Source: Winogradskyella sp.
GTDB taxonomy: Bacteria; Bacteroidota; Bacteroidia; Flavobacteriales; Flavobacteriaceae
Length of the DNA: 35,466 bases
Assembly: GCF_025210595.1 (NCBI RefSeq)
Contig: NZ_JAOARH010000030.1
Span: forward strand, 1 to 35,466
Reading direction: 5' to 3'
Made by a program: the position numbers and the translations under genes. Below the pieces are notes generated by a model, which worked only from the letters and a program-made list of their open reading frames with translations, was not told where the DNA came from and did no database searches. This document shows, in pieces, positions 7,776-16,519 of the stretch (the first letter of the stretch is position 1; each line of letters begins with the position of its first letter).

Positions 7776-8272
7776 CTTTTTCTCAGTTCTGCCATTTTTA
7801 TAGCAGCTATAGCAGCTTCGGTACCTTTATTACCATGTTTACCGCCAGAACGGTCAATGGATTGTTGCATATTATTATCAGTGAGCACACAGAAAATCAC
7901 AGGAATATCCCCTTTAAGATTAAGGTCTTTAATACCTTGGGTAACACCTTCGCAAACAAAATCGAAATGCTTGGTTTCCCCTTGAATAACACAACCAATT
8001 ACAATGATGGCATCTAACATACCAGATTCTGCATAAATGCTTTTAGACATTCTGGCAGCTCCATAAGTAAGCTCAAAGGTTCCAGGAACATTCCAGCGTA
8101 CAATATTTTCTTTTAATCCACCACAATCTATAAGCGCATCAAAAGCACCTTGCCAAAGACCTTCGGTAATTGTGTCGTTCCATTCTGAAACAACAATCCC
8201 AAACCGAAAATCTTTCGCGTTTGGGATTGTTGTTTTATCGTAATTAGATAAATTATGATTTGCAGTAGCCAT
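7766..8272 (-). CDS. ribH: 6,7-dimethyl-8-ribityllumazine synthase
   Basis: Catalyses the penultimate step of riboflavin synthesis: condensation of 5-amino-6-ribitylaminouracil with 3,4-dihydroxy-2-butanone 4-phosphate to form lumazine. The 168-residue length is normal. Family elements in order are VSEWNDTITEGLWQGA (substrate-binding Trp/Asn region), VPGTFELTYGA, IVIGCVIQGETKHFDFVCEG with the catalytic His, VIFCVLTDNNMQQSIDR, and GNKGTEAAIAAIKMAEL. It should form the usual cytoplasmic pentamer or 60-mer. It starts 3 bases after the TPR gene. No FMN riboswitch was recognised upstream of the cluster. The last few residues (STK) lie in a heptamer repeat. Confidence 0.96.
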   Translation of the reverse strand: MATANHNLSNYDKTTIPNAKDFRFGIVVSEWNDTITEGLWQGAFDALIDCGGLKENIVRWNVPGTFELTYGAARMSKSIYAESGMLDAIIVIGCVIQGETKHFDFVCEGVTQGIKDLNLKGDIPVIFCVLTDNNMQQSIDRSGGKHGNKGTEAAIAAIKMAELRKSTK

Positions 8273-8275
8273 GTT

Positions 8276-9040
8276 TTATAAGCTTGCTTCTACTTTTCCT
8301 ATTAATACATCAACTTCATTAGCTTGTGTAGAACCGTCAAATTCAGATTTAATTCTATTAAGATAGTCTAAAGCTTTTTTATTCTCACCTAAATCAATTG
8401 CTACTCTTGCTGCTTTTAGCAAGTACATTGGTGTTGTAAAATCGTTTACGTTAGCCTTAAATGCTTTTTCGTAATACTCTAAAGCTTCAGGTAATTGTTC
8501 TAATTGCACAAACGCATCACCAATACCACCTTTAGCTATAGGTCCTAACATTTTATCTTCACTAGAAAAATCACCAAGGTAATTTACAGCATTTTGGTAA
8601 TCTTTAAGGTTTAGATATGCCATACCAGCATAATAATTAGCTAAGTTACCAGCAGGTGTTCCACCATAATTGTTTACGATATCTAACATACCATATTTTC
8701 CTTCACCACCATTTAAAGCCATGTTATATAATGAATCTGATGATATCCCATTAGCTGCATCTTCAAAATACTTCTTAGCTTGGTACATATCGTTCATCGC
8801 TTCTTTTTGGGTTGGCTCAGCAATAAATCTGTTGTAACCTAAAAACCCAAGTACAACAACCGCTATTGCAGCAATAGCGCCAATAATATATTTCTGATTT
8901 TTTTCAAACCACTCTTCGGTTTTAGAAGCTCCTTCATCTAAAGTATTAAATACTTCAGCCGTTGCTGAACTTTCTTCAACAACTACTTCTTTCTCCTTTT
9001 TAGTTTTTGGTTTGTAGCCTCTTTTCTTATACGTTGCCAT
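8276..9040 (-). CDS. Membrane-anchored tetratricopeptide-repeat protein
   Basis: A 254-residue bitopic protein. It has a basic N-terminus with RGYKPKTKKEKE, an acidic stretch, a membrane helix at about 49-69 (YIIGAIAAIAVVVLGFLGY), and a periplasmic TPR-like region from about 75 to the end (for example YYAGMAYLNLKDYQNAVNYL and AFVQLEQLPEALEYYEKAF). The topology resembles YfgM-type TPR proteins that assist the Sec translocon and periplasmic chaperones, but identity with that family is an inference. It is the first gene of the long minus-strand cluster and sits 145 bases from a good -7 box at 9185-9192. The N-terminal YKPK recalls the YKPR motif of two small proteins downstream. Confidence 0.85.
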   Translation of the reverse strand: MATYKKRGYKPKTKKEKEVVVEESSATAEVFNTLDEGASKTEEWFEKNQKYIIGAIAAIAVVVLGFLGYNRFIAEPTQKEAMNDMYQAKKYFEDAANGISSDSLYNMALNGGEGKYGMLDIVNNYGGTPAGNLANYYAGMAYLNLKDYQNAVNYLGDFSSEDKMLGPIAKGGIGDAFVQLEQLPEALEYYEKAFKANVNDFTTPMYLLKAARVAIDLGENKKALDYLNRIKSEFDGSTQANEVDVLIGKVEASL

Positions 9041-9184
9041 ATCTTATCTAAATGTAATGCCTAGAGTGCTTCGCAATCTAAGTCTTAGTTTTAAATGTTT
9101 TATAAACTGACGCTTGGCGTGCAGTATTAAATTTAAGTCATCTCATCCACCAAAGCAAAAAACAAAGGGGAATTAATGCGTGCG

Positions 9185-9214
9185 CAAAAATATAATTTTT
9201 ATTGGTAATTAAAA
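9185..9214 (-). promoter_or_regulatory. Candidate promoter of the TPR-ribH-mutL cluster
   Basis: On the minus strand TATTTTTG (9185-9192) matches the Bacteroidota -7 consensus TAnnTTTG. TTT at 9212-9214, separated by 19 bases, stands in for the -33 TTG. This would give an untranslated leader of about 140 bases before the TPR gene. I found no riboswitch in that leader. The recF promoter on the opposite strand of this 262-base gap was not convincingly found. Confidence 0.5.
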
Positions 9215-9302
9215 GCCTATTTATTTGTTATTTTTCAATAATTTGCGTGACAATTTATCGCATTAAATCATCGCTAAATTCAGAAAAAGGATGTAATTAT
9301 TT

Positions 9303-10382
9303 ATGATTCTAAACACATTATCTTTAGTTAATTACAAAAATTTTGAAAGTCAGGTTTTTGATTTCGACACCAAAATCAATTGTTTTGTTGGTGCTAATGG
9401 CATTGGAAAAACTAATGCTTTAGACGCTATTTATCACTTGGCGTTTGGGAAAAGCTATTTTAATCCTATTGCGCTTCAGAATATAAAGCATGGCACCGAA
9501 TTTTTTGTAGTAGATGGTAATTTCACCAAAAATGAACGTACTGAAAAAATTATAGTATCTCTAAAACGTGGACAGAAAAAAATCATAAAACGTAACGGAA
9601 AAGCTTATGAAAAATTTAGTGAGCATATTGGTTTTATTCCTTTAGTTATTATCTCACCTGCAGATCGCGATTTAATTATAGAAGGCAGTGATACACGTCG
9701 AAAATTTATGGATAGCGTTATTTCGCAAAGCGATAAAACCTATTTAAGCTCAGTCATTGCTTATAACAAAGTACTATCGCAACGTAATGCCTTACTAAAA
9801 TACTTTGCGCTTAATAACACTTTTAATGGAGATACTTTAGCTATTTACAATGAGCAATTGCATACCTACAGCAAAGAGATTTTTAATAAACGTGATGAAT
9901 TTTTAAAGGTATTTATTCCTATTTTTAAAGAACGTTACGAAGCTATTAGCCAAAACAAAGAAGCTATAGACTTAAAATATAAGAGCGATTTATTTAATGG
10001 AGATTTAATAGATTTATTACAGACCAACCTTAACAAAGACAAAGCTTTACAATATACTAGTGCTGGCACACACAAAGATGATTTAACTTTTTTAATTGAT
10101 GATTTTCCTATTAAAAAGTTTGGTAGTCAAGGACAACAAAAATCATTTTTAATAGCATTAAAATTAGCACAGTTCGATTTTATAAAACAACAAAGTGGTG
10201 TCTCACCTATTCTATTGTTAGATGATATTTTTGATAAGCTCGATGAAAATAGAGTGGCTCAAATTATAAGCCTTGTAGATAATGAGCATTTTGGTCAGAT
10301 TTTTATTAGCGACACACATGCCGATAGGACTGAAAATATAGTAAAACAGATTCATCAATCTTATAAACTATTTAAGCTATAA
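9303..10382 (+). CDS. recF: DNA replication and repair protein RecF
   Basis: Cytoplasmic SMC-like ATPase that helps load RecA at single-strand gaps together with RecO and RecR. The 359-residue length is normal. Walker A is GANGIGKTN (residues 30-38). The signature segment is [18 protein letters not shown], and Walker B with its D-loop is [15 protein letters not shown]. The N-terminal LSLVNYKNF is the usual RecF start. It is divergent from the TPR-ribH cluster. Its TAA stop overlaps the ATG of the following lipoprotein gene (TAATG), so the two are probably translationally coupled. It is not next to dnaA, dnaN or gyrB here, in contrast to the classical oriC arrangement. Confidence 0.96.
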   Translation: MILNTLSLVNYKNFESQVFDFDTKINCFVGANGIGKTNALDAIYHLAFGKSYFNPIALQNIKHGTEFFVVDGNFTKNERTEKIIVSLKRGQKKIIKRNGKAYEKFSEHIGFIPLVIISPADRDLIIEGSDTRRKFMDSVISQSDKTYLSSVIAYNKVLSQRNALLKYFALNNTFNGDTLAIYNEQLHTYSKEIFNKRDEFLKVFIPIFKERYEAISQNKEAIDLKYKSDLFNGDLIDLLQTNLNKDKALQYTSAGTHKDDLTFLIDDFPIKKFGSQGQQKSFLIALKLAQFDFIKQQSGVSPILLLDDIFDKLDENRVAQIISLVDNEHFGQIFISDTHADRTENIVKQIHQSYKLFKL

Positions 10383-10879
10383 TGAAGACTACAAACAAAA
10401 TTCTTAGCAGCATCACCAAACTAATTTTAAAAATTGGTCGTGGTAATCTTTTAAATCTGAAAGTCTCTTTTTTCATCTGCATTCTATTGATGGCTTTCAA
10501 TTGCTCAGAAAACCCAGCAAACTACATAGAACACCTCAACGGCTATTGGGAAATTGAAGAAGTAACTCTAACAGATGGCACAACAAAGCAATATCGATTT
10601 AGTGAAACTATTGATTATATCAATATAAATGATAGTTTACACGGTTTTAGAAAAAAATTGAAACCAGGCATAAACAATGTTTATTATACTACAGGAAATG
10701 CTGAATCTTTTATTGTTAAAATAGAAAATGACAGTTTAAACATTTATTATAATACAGCATTTAACAAATGGAAAGAAACCGTGTTAGAAGCTTCACCAAA
10801 ACACCTTAAAGTGAGTAACGAGAGTAATGTAATATATCTATACAAACGCTACACACCTATTGAGTTAGACTTAGAATAA
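10382..10879 (+). CDS. Small putative lipoprotein, possible lipocalin-like fold
   Basis: A 165-residue protein of unknown function. The hydrophobic stretch VSFFICILLMAFNC ends in Cys41, a plausible but non-canonical lipobox (AFNC), after an unusually long hydrophilic N-region. No better start codon is visible in frame. The mature part starts around HLNGYWEIEEVTLTDG and alternates short beta-like segments (LNIYYNTAFNKWKETVL, VIYLYKRY), as in small lipocalin-like proteins of flavobacteria. Its ATG overlaps the recF stop. The DUF721 gene follows 95 bases later. The fold assignment is a guess. Confidence 0.7.
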   Translation: MKTTNKILSSITKLILKIGRGNLLNLKVSFFICILLMAFNCSENPANYIEHLNGYWEIEEVTLTDGTTKQYRFSETIDYININDSLHGFRKKLKPGINNVYYTTGNAESFIVKIENDSLNIYYNTAFNKWKETVLEASPKHLKVSNESNVIYLYKRYTPIELDLE

Positions 10880-10974
10880 TATTTATAAAAACTTTTATAT
10901 TTTATTAGAAGTTAAAGTCATTCAAATTGACGAACTTTGAATAAATAAAGATTACCTCTTTCGCGACAACTAAG

Positions 10975-11271
10975 ATGGCAAAACGCAACAACGACAATCA
11001 ACCCATACAAGATATCCTTAAGGAATTTGTTCAAACTAATAATTTACAATCTGGTTTAGACAAGGTAAATGTACGTGATGCTTGGGCTAACCTTATGGGC
11101 AATGGCGTAAATAATTACACCACAGCTATAGAGTTAAAACACGAAACGCTATATGTGCAATTAAGCTCTAGCGTATTGCGAGAAGAACTAAGTTATGGTA
11201 ATGAAAAAATCATAAAAATGCTTAACGAATCCATTGGGAAAGATGTTGTAAAAAAATTAGTCCTTCGGTAA
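10975..11271 (+). CDS. DUF721 domain protein (DciA-like)
   Basis: A 98-residue protein matching DUF721, the domain of DciA, a loader or helper of the replicative helicase DnaB in bacteria without DnaC. Visible features are IQDILKEFVQTNNLQSGLDKV, the central VRDAWANLMG, TTAIELKHETLYVQLSSSVLREELSY and the terminal basic VKKLVLR. The length fits the short Bacteroidota versions, which lack the extended N-terminus. DUF721 genes often lie near recF, and here only one small gene separates them. Upstream (10920-10942) is an ATTCAAA/TTTGAAT inverted repeat of unknown relevance. Confidence 0.88.
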   Translation: MAKRNNDNQPIQDILKEFVQTNNLQSGLDKVNVRDAWANLMGNGVNNYTTAIELKHETLYVQLSSSVLREELSYGNEKIIKMLNESIGKDVVKKLVLR

Positions 11272-11342
11272 AGAAAACAACTTTCACTTTAAGCCATTGA
11301 TAATATTTGTATTTTTAAGTTCTAAATAATGCTATAACTTAA

Positions 11343-13757
11343 ATGAAATACGCAAAACTAGTACTCTCCTTCGTTTTAACCATTGGAATTTTTTTCGTTT
11401 TAAATAATAAACTAGGCACCATTCCTCCTTTAGGTAAATTTTTAAGCCCTTACAATGGTATTTGGCAAAACGAAACAGATGAATCTATTACTGGTGAGGT
11501 TTCAATCCCAGGATTAAAAGATAAAGTAACCGTACATTATGATGAGCAATTAATTCCTCATGTTTTTGCACAAAACGAAAGCGACCTATACAAAACCCAA
11601 GGATATTTAACCGCTAAACATCGTTTATGGCAACTAGAGTTTCAAACCTTTGCTGCCGCAGGACGATTGTCTGAAGTTGTAGGTGAAGGCGCTTTAAATT
11701 ACGATAGAACAGAACGTCGTAGAGGAATGGGTTATGGCGCAGATCAAGCCATTGCTTATATGGAAAAGCACGATAAAGAAACCTTAGGCTTTTTACAAGA
11801 TTACGCAGATGGTGTAAATGCATACATCAATCAACTAGACCCAAAAGATTATCCTGTAGAATATAAATTATTAGATTATAAACCCGAAGCCTGGTCACCT
11901 AAAAAAACGGCATTGCTTTTAATGTATATGACTAAAATGCTAGCTGGCAGAGATAATGATTTAGAATACACCAATACATTGAGACTTATTGGAGAGGACA
12001 ATTTCAACTTATTGTTTCCAGATTTTTTCGATATTACAGATCCTGTGATTCCTAAAGAAACCGACTGGAGCTTTATTGATGTTCCACAAACCCAATTACC
12101 AGAGAGTAAAGTTGTATTAGACACTATTAGAGAAACTATAGAAAAACCACACCCTGATAATGGAAGTAATAATTGGGCTGTTTCTGGTGCTAAATCCACA
12201 ACAGGAAAACCCATCTTAGCTAACGACCCTCATTTAGGACTTAATTTACCAGCCATTTGGTTTGTTATGCAATTAAGCACTCCAAATCACAATGCTTTTG
12301 GCGCAACTATCCCTGGAGCCTTAGGTGTAATTTCTGGATTTAATCAACATATAGCTTGGGGAGAAACCAATGCTACTAGAGATGTGATTGATTGGTATAA
12401 AATTGAATTCAACAATGATAGAACCAAATATAAATATGATGGTAAATGGAAAGACGTTACCATTAGAGTTGAAGATATAAAAATAAAAGGAAAAGAAAAT
12501 TATAAAGACACTGTTCTATACACACATCATGGCCCTGTAGTGTATGATAAAAACTTTAAATCTGATAAAGAATTAGCTGGCTACGCTATGAAATGGATAG
12601 GACACGAAGGTGGTAATAATCAAAAAACTTTTATAGAACTAAATAAAGCAAAAAATTATAATGATTATGTAAGCGCATTACAATATTGGAATGCGCCTGC
12701 TCAGAATTTTGTATTTGCTTCCACTGAAGGAGACATAGCCTTGTGGATACAAGGAAAATTCCCTAACAAATGGGAAGGTCAAGGTAAATTCTTGATGGAT
12801 GGCAGTAATCCTGAAAACGATTGGCAAAGTTATATTCCACAACAATTTAATGCACACGCTAAAAACCCTGAACGTGGGTTTGTGAGCTCTGCAAATCAGC
12901 ATCCTGTTGATGAAAATTATCCGTTTTTTGTTTTTAATGATGGTTATGAAAATTATAGAAATCGTGTTATAAACGATTATTTCAATTCTAAAGATAAATT
13001 TAGTGTTGACGATTTTAAAGAATTGCACAATAACAATTACAACCTTAAAGCTGCTGAACTTCTGCCTTACATGTTAGAACACATGGATACATCAACTTTA
13101 ACAGAAGCCGAAAAAGCGATATATAACGAAACAAAAAATTGGCAATTCAATAATGATATTGATGAAGTTGGACCAAGTATTTGGCGTCAATGGTATAGCA
13201 AACTATACGATATGGTTTGGGATGAATTTAATACGGAAAACACAGCATTAGACACACCTTTCACCTATCAAACTATATATATGCTAAAAAACCACGGCAA
13301 TCATGAGTTTATGGATATTGTTGAAACTAACGAAACAGAAACTGCAAAAGATTTATTTCTCTTATCCTTTAAAGAGGCAGCCACACGCTTACAAGAAATT
13401 AAAAAAGAAAAAGGAGATTACACTTGGTTAAAATATAAAGCAACATACGCTGGTCATTTACTACAGGCTTTACCAGCATTTTCAAGATTCGATATTCCAA
13501 TTGGTGGAGATCGTAATATTGTTAATGCTACTTCTGAAAATCATGGCCCTTCGTGGCGAATGATCGTAGAAATGACTTCACCTCCTATAGCAATTGGTAT
13601 TTATCCTGGAGGGCAATCTGGTAATCCTGGCAGTAAATATTACGACAATTTTATTGACGATTGGGCAGCTGGAAAATACCATCAACTCAACTTTTTACAA
13701 TCTAATAAAGCTACTGAAGCCATCATTGGAACGCTAACCATAACACCTACACACTAA
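11343..13757 (+). CDS. Penicillin acylase family Ntn hydrolase
   Basis: An 804-residue periplasmic or membrane-anchored N-terminal-nucleophile amidase of the penicillin/AHL acylase family. It is made as a precursor that cleaves itself to expose Ser as the first residue of the beta chain. A hydrophobic N-terminal segment (residues 4-21) acts as signal or anchor. The alpha-chain region contains TQGYLTAKHRLWQLEFQ and YKPEAWSPKK. The processing site is Gly274-Ser275 in NGSNNWAVSG, followed by LANDPHLGLNLPAIWF and HIAWGETNATRDVIDWY. All features of an active enzyme are present. The natural substrate (beta-lactam, acyl-homoserine lactone or other amide) cannot be told from sequence. The next gene starts within its stop codon (TAATG). 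Confidence 0.93.
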   Translation: MKYAKLVLSFVLTIGIFFVLNNKLGTIPPLGKFLSPYNGIWQNETDESITGEVSIPGLKDKVTVHYDEQLIPHVFAQNESDLYKTQGYLTAKHRLWQLEFQTFAAAGRLSEVVGEGALNYDRTERRRGMGYGADQAIAYMEKHDKETLGFLQDYADGVNAYINQLDPKDYPVEYKLLDYKPEAWSPKKTALLLMYMTKMLAGRDNDLEYTNTLRLIGEDNFNLLFPDFFDITDPVIPKETDWSFIDVPQTQLPESKVVLDTIRETIEKPHPDNGSNNWAVSGAKSTTGKPILANDPHLGLNLPAIWFVMQLSTPNHNAFGATIPGALGVISGFNQHIAWGETNATRDVIDWYKIEFNNDRTKYKYDGKWKDVTIRVEDIKIKGKENYKDTVLYTHHGPVVYDKNFKSDKELAGYAMKWIGHEGGNNQKTFIELNKAKNYNDYVSALQYWNAPAQNFVFASTEGDIALWIQGKFPNKWEGQGKFLMDGSNPENDWQSYIPQQFNAHAKNPERGFVSSANQHPVDENYPFFVFNDGYENYRNRVINDYFNSKDKFSVDDFKELHNNNYNLKAAELLPYMLEHMDTSTLTEAEKAIYNETKNWQFNNDIDEVGPSIWRQWYSKLYDMVWDEFNTENTALDTPFTYQTIYMLKNHGNHEFMDIVETNETETAKDLFLLSFKEAATRLQEIKKEKGDYTWLKYKATYAGHLLQALPAFSRFDIPIGGDRNIVNATSENHGPSWRMIVEMTSPPIAIGIYPGGQSGNPGSKYYDNFIDDWAAGKYHQLNFLQSNKATEAIIGTLTITPTH

Positions 13758-14110
13758 TGAATAAAAATATTATCAATTTTATAGCTACAATTGTTTTAGC
13801 ACTTATTTTATCATTTTTTTTGCCTTGGTGGTCAGTTATGACAGCCGCATTAGTAACATCATTGTTTATTCCACTTAAAAAAGCTGCAGTGTTTTTTGCA
13901 CCTTTTTTTGCAATCCTTTTATTTTGGGCCACATATAGTTTTGTATTAAGTAGTGGCAATGACTATACTTTAGCAAAAAAAATTGCCCTGTTGTTACCTT
14001 TAGGTGGAAATCCTTATCTACTAATGTTGGTAACAGGTATTATCGGCGGATTAGCTGCTGGTATTATGGCTGTTTTCGGGAAACAACTACAGGATACATT
14101 TAAAAAATAA
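13757..14110 (+). CDS. Small integral membrane protein, unknown function
   Basis: A 117-residue protein with about three to four membrane helices: IINFIATIVLALILSFFLPW, MTAALVTSLFIPL, AVFFAPFFAILLFWATYSFVL and LLMLVTGIIGGLAAGIMAVF. It ends in a basic tail. I do not recognise the family. The ATG overlaps the acylase stop by one base, so it is very probably translated together with the acylase. The LETM1-related gene follows after 58 bases. Confidence 0.8.
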   Translation: MNKNIINFIATIVLALILSFFLPWWSVMTAALVTSLFIPLKKAAVFFAPFFAILLFWATYSFVLSSGNDYTLAKKIALLLPLGGNPYLLMLVTGIIGGLAAGIMAVFGKQLQDTFKK

Positions 14111-14168
14111 ACAACCTTACAATTAATTTTATAGATAAAAACTATCTTTATCGCTTAATTAGACACCT

Positions 14169-15344
14169 ATGAATCCATCAGCTAACGGCTGGATAAAAAA
14201 ACTATTATTAGAAGTTTCTGAAAGACCCTCTTTTCAGATAGAAACCTCCAAGTTTTATAACAAATTAAAGCAAACAGGATTTATATACGGAAGCAACGTT
14301 AATGTAGTACTCGATATAGTAAAACCTTTTGATTTTACTGACGAAGAACGTTGTAAAATTAATTTACTACTTACGTTTTATTTTATTCACAAAAAACAAA
14401 ACTCTAAAGAAGATTTTACCAAAAGCTTAATTAGATATTACAAAGCTATAGGCAATAAAAAGCGTTCTTTTTTTGAGGAGTTATTTGGAGATAAATCACC
14501 AGATAGCTTATTAGAAAAAATGATTCATAAACGCATATATATTGAAGATAATTTCATTTCAAAAAGTTTTAATTATTTTTTAATTAATGCATTATTATTT
14601 GTCGACATTTTAGGCTATCAAAAATTTTTAAAAGATGAACATCAAATAAGAGCCTATATTAACAACATAGAGTCTGCAATAGAAACCATTGTATTTACTG
14701 CAATTGATGCTAAATCAGAAAAAACCAAATATGACAACAATCTTATAAAACTATTTGAAGAATCTGTTCGTCATAAAGACTCTACATTACCATTATATAA
14801 TAATGCAATAGCTTTTATAACCGAACCTTTAGAAAAGCTTTATATTATAGATTTGGTATGCATGGCTTCTTGGAGTGATAAAGTCATTGATAAAGAAGAG
14901 CGTGATTTTTTTAATCGCTTAAAAACCGATTTAAATTTACCTTATGAAGACATTACAAAGTCTGTAGATGATATCAACGCTTTTTACGATGCCCATAAAG
15001 ATGAAGTGGCATTTTTGCGGTCTAAAAACTTAGCTCAAAGTTTTTACAATAATAGTAGTAAGGTTGTATCTAAATTAATAAAACGAAATAGTAAACGATT
15101 AATAAAAGAATTGTCTGAAAGTAAAGAAGCCATGTCTCTACTGGCTCAATCTACGCAGCGTAATCTTACTGATGAAGAGCAGAAAAAAATTCAATCACAA
15201 TTATTAGACATCTTTAAATCCATACCTAGCTTAGCAATCTTTATGCTACCAGGCGGTATGATTTTGTTACCTCTTTTTATAAAATTTATTCCGAAATTAT
15301 TGCCTTCTGCCTTCGATGATAACAGAATTGAAGATGAAGATTAA
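14169..15344 (+). CDS. LETM1-related protein with internal TerB-like segment
   Basis: A 391-residue protein. The C-terminal part (about 309-391) reads KELSESKEAMSLLAQ, then IPSLAIFMLPGGM and FIKFIPKLLPSAF. This is the amphipathic/hydrophobic signature of LETM1-like domains, the family of the mitochondrial inner-membrane ion-exchange protein. Flavobacterial homologues are annotated as LETM1-related biofilm-associated proteins. A middle segment at about 222-262 (YIIDLVCMASWSDKVIDKEERDFFNRL) resembles a TerB/EF-hand-like helix pair with acidic residues. The N-terminal half is helical and unassigned. No signal peptide is seen, and the only membrane-like segment is near the C-terminus. It converges with the LytTR regulator gene with only 4 bases between the stops and no terminator hairpin. 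Confidence 0.8.
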   Translation: MNPSANGWIKKLLLEVSERPSFQIETSKFYNKLKQTGFIYGSNVNVVLDIVKPFDFTDEERCKINLLLTFYFIHKKQNSKEDFTKSLIRYYKAIGNKKRSFFEELFGDKSPDSLLEKMIHKRIYIEDNFISKSFNYFLINALLFVDILGYQKFLKDEHQIRAYINNIESAIETIVFTAIDAKSEKTKYDNNLIKLFEESVRHKDSTLPLYNNAIAFITEPLEKLYIIDLVCMASWSDKVIDKEERDFFNRLKTDLNLPYEDITKSVDDINAFYDAHKDEVAFLRSKNLAQSFYNNSSKVVSKLIKRNSKRLIKELSESKEAMSLLAQSTQRNLTDEEQKKIQSQLLDIFKSIPSLAIFMLPGGMILLPLFIKFIPKLLPSAFDDNRIEDED

Positions 15345-15348
15345 CTCT

Positions 15349-16104
15349 TTATTCTAACCAGTTTTTAAAATCCTTAACGCGCTCTCTGGCTACAATAATA
15401 TTTTGATCGTTGTAGTGATTTAATTTAATCTGAAGCCTAGAGTTGGTATAACTTATAATATCTTTAATAGCATTAATATTTACATAGAACTTTCTACTTA
15501 TTCTATAAAACACATGTGGTTCTAATTCATCTTCTAACTGATCTAAAGTTTGATCTAAAAGATAATTTCTGCCCTCTATAGTATGTGCATAAGTACCTTT
15601 GTTTTCACTATAGATACATTCAATATCTTCAACATTAATGAGCTTTAAGTGCTGCCCAACTTTTACAGAAAAACGTTTTTTGTATTCACGCTCAATAGGA
15701 TTAACTAATAGTTTCTTAATATCATTAAAATCTAATGTTACGGAATTATTTTGTGGTGTTCTTTCTTTAAACTTATCAACTGCAGTTTTAAGATCGTCTT
15801 CATCGATGGGTTTTAATAAATAGTCTATACTGTTTAATTTAAAAGCTTGTAATGCATATTCATCGTAAGCAGTTGTAAATATTACAGCAGATTTTATATC
15901 TATGGCTTCAAAAATTTCAAAAGACAAACCGTCGCTTAACTGAATGTCTAAAAATATAAGATCTGGATGCACATTATCTTGAAACCATCCTATAGATTCT
16001 TCAACAGAATGAAGCATTGTCTCTGCTTCAATATTTAATGATTTCAACATGCGTTGTAAACGTCTTGCAGATGGTTTTTCGTCTTCTATAATGATTACAT
16101 TCAT
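15349..16104 (-). CDS. LytTR-family response regulator
   Basis: A 251-residue two-component response regulator. The receiver domain (about 1-120) has the acidic pair in IIIEDEKPSARR, the phospho-acceptor Asp53 in LIFLDIQLSDG, FTTAYDEYALQAF and the Lys of YLLKPI. The LytTR DNA-binding domain spans about 148-251 (FSVKVGQHLKLINVEDIECIYSE, VFYRISRKFYVNINAI, VARERVKDFKNWL). LytTR domains bind pairs of short direct repeats. I chose the ATG at 16104; a TTG two codons upstream is less likely. It is the last gene of a seven-gene operon that also encodes its probable partner, a LytS-type histidine kinase. A likely operator lies upstream of the operon at 19755-19785. Confidence 0.94.
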   Translation of the reverse strand: MNVIIIEDEKPSARRLQRMLKSLNIEAETMLHSVEESIGWFQDNVHPDLIFLDIQLSDGLSFEIFEAIDIKSAVIFTTAYDEYALQAFKLNSIDYLLKPIDEDDLKTAVDKFKERTPQNNSVTLDFNDIKKLLVNPIEREYKKRFSVKVGQHLKLINVEDIECIYSENKGTYAHTIEGRNYLLDQTLDQLEDELEPHVFYRISRKFYVNINAIKDIISYTNSRLQIKLNHYNDQNIIVARERVKDFKNWLE

Positions 16105-16135
16105 TTCCAATATTTTATTTTTTGTTAGTTAATTT

Positions 16136-16459
16136 TTATTCCCACATCTTGGTTTCTTCTACTTCTTCCTTTTCTAAATATGATGCTATTTTCTTTTCCA
16201 CCCAGCTTTTCCTAAACACTTTTCGTTCTTTAAAAACTCGCCAAGCATGCAATACAATAGCAACTGTCCACAGCACTAAAACCGAAAGATTAAGACTAAT
16301 AATAGTATTCTTATATGCGCCTTCAACAATATAGAGATTGTATAACAAAAGTGCCACTACAATAAGATAGCCAGCAAAATGAATATAAAACAACTTTGAT
16401 CGTCTTACATGTTTTTTTGCTCTCAATAAACGTTGCTTTACTTCTTCTTTAGGTTGCAT
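16136..16459 (-). CDS. 2TM domain protein (third stand-alone copy)
   Basis: A 107-residue protein with the 2TM domain layout: a basic amphipathic N-terminus (LLRAKKHVRRSKLFYIHFAGY), two membrane helices (about 27-45 and 57-77), and a C-terminal W-EKKIASYLEKEE segment. Both ends should be cytoplasmic. Homologous domains occur in the two next upstream genes and at the C-terminus of the histidine kinase. It lies 31 bases upstream of the LytTR gene. Function is unknown. Context suggests a membrane partner or modulator of the kinase. Confidence 0.88.
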   Translation of the reverse strand: MQPKEEVKQRLLRAKKHVRRSKLFYIHFAGYLIVVALLLYNLYIVEGAYKNTIISLNLSVLVLWTVAIVLHAWRVFKERKVFRKSWVEKKIASYLEKEEVEETKMWE

Positions 16460-16519
16460 AGCTAATATTGGTAAGCTTATAGCTTCCTTTTTTAAAAATT
16501 TCTAAAAAGACAAAGGTCT

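Noticed and set aside
9041-9184. Possible FMN riboswitch in the long leader of the ribH-containing cluster
   Set aside because: I could not find the conserved FMN aptamer segments (such as the AGGG-type motifs), and the first gene is a TPR protein rather than a rib gene.
9236-9245. AATAATTTGC as a recF -7 box
   Set aside because: The TA-to-TTTG spacing is one base short, and no TTG lies 17-23 bases upstream.
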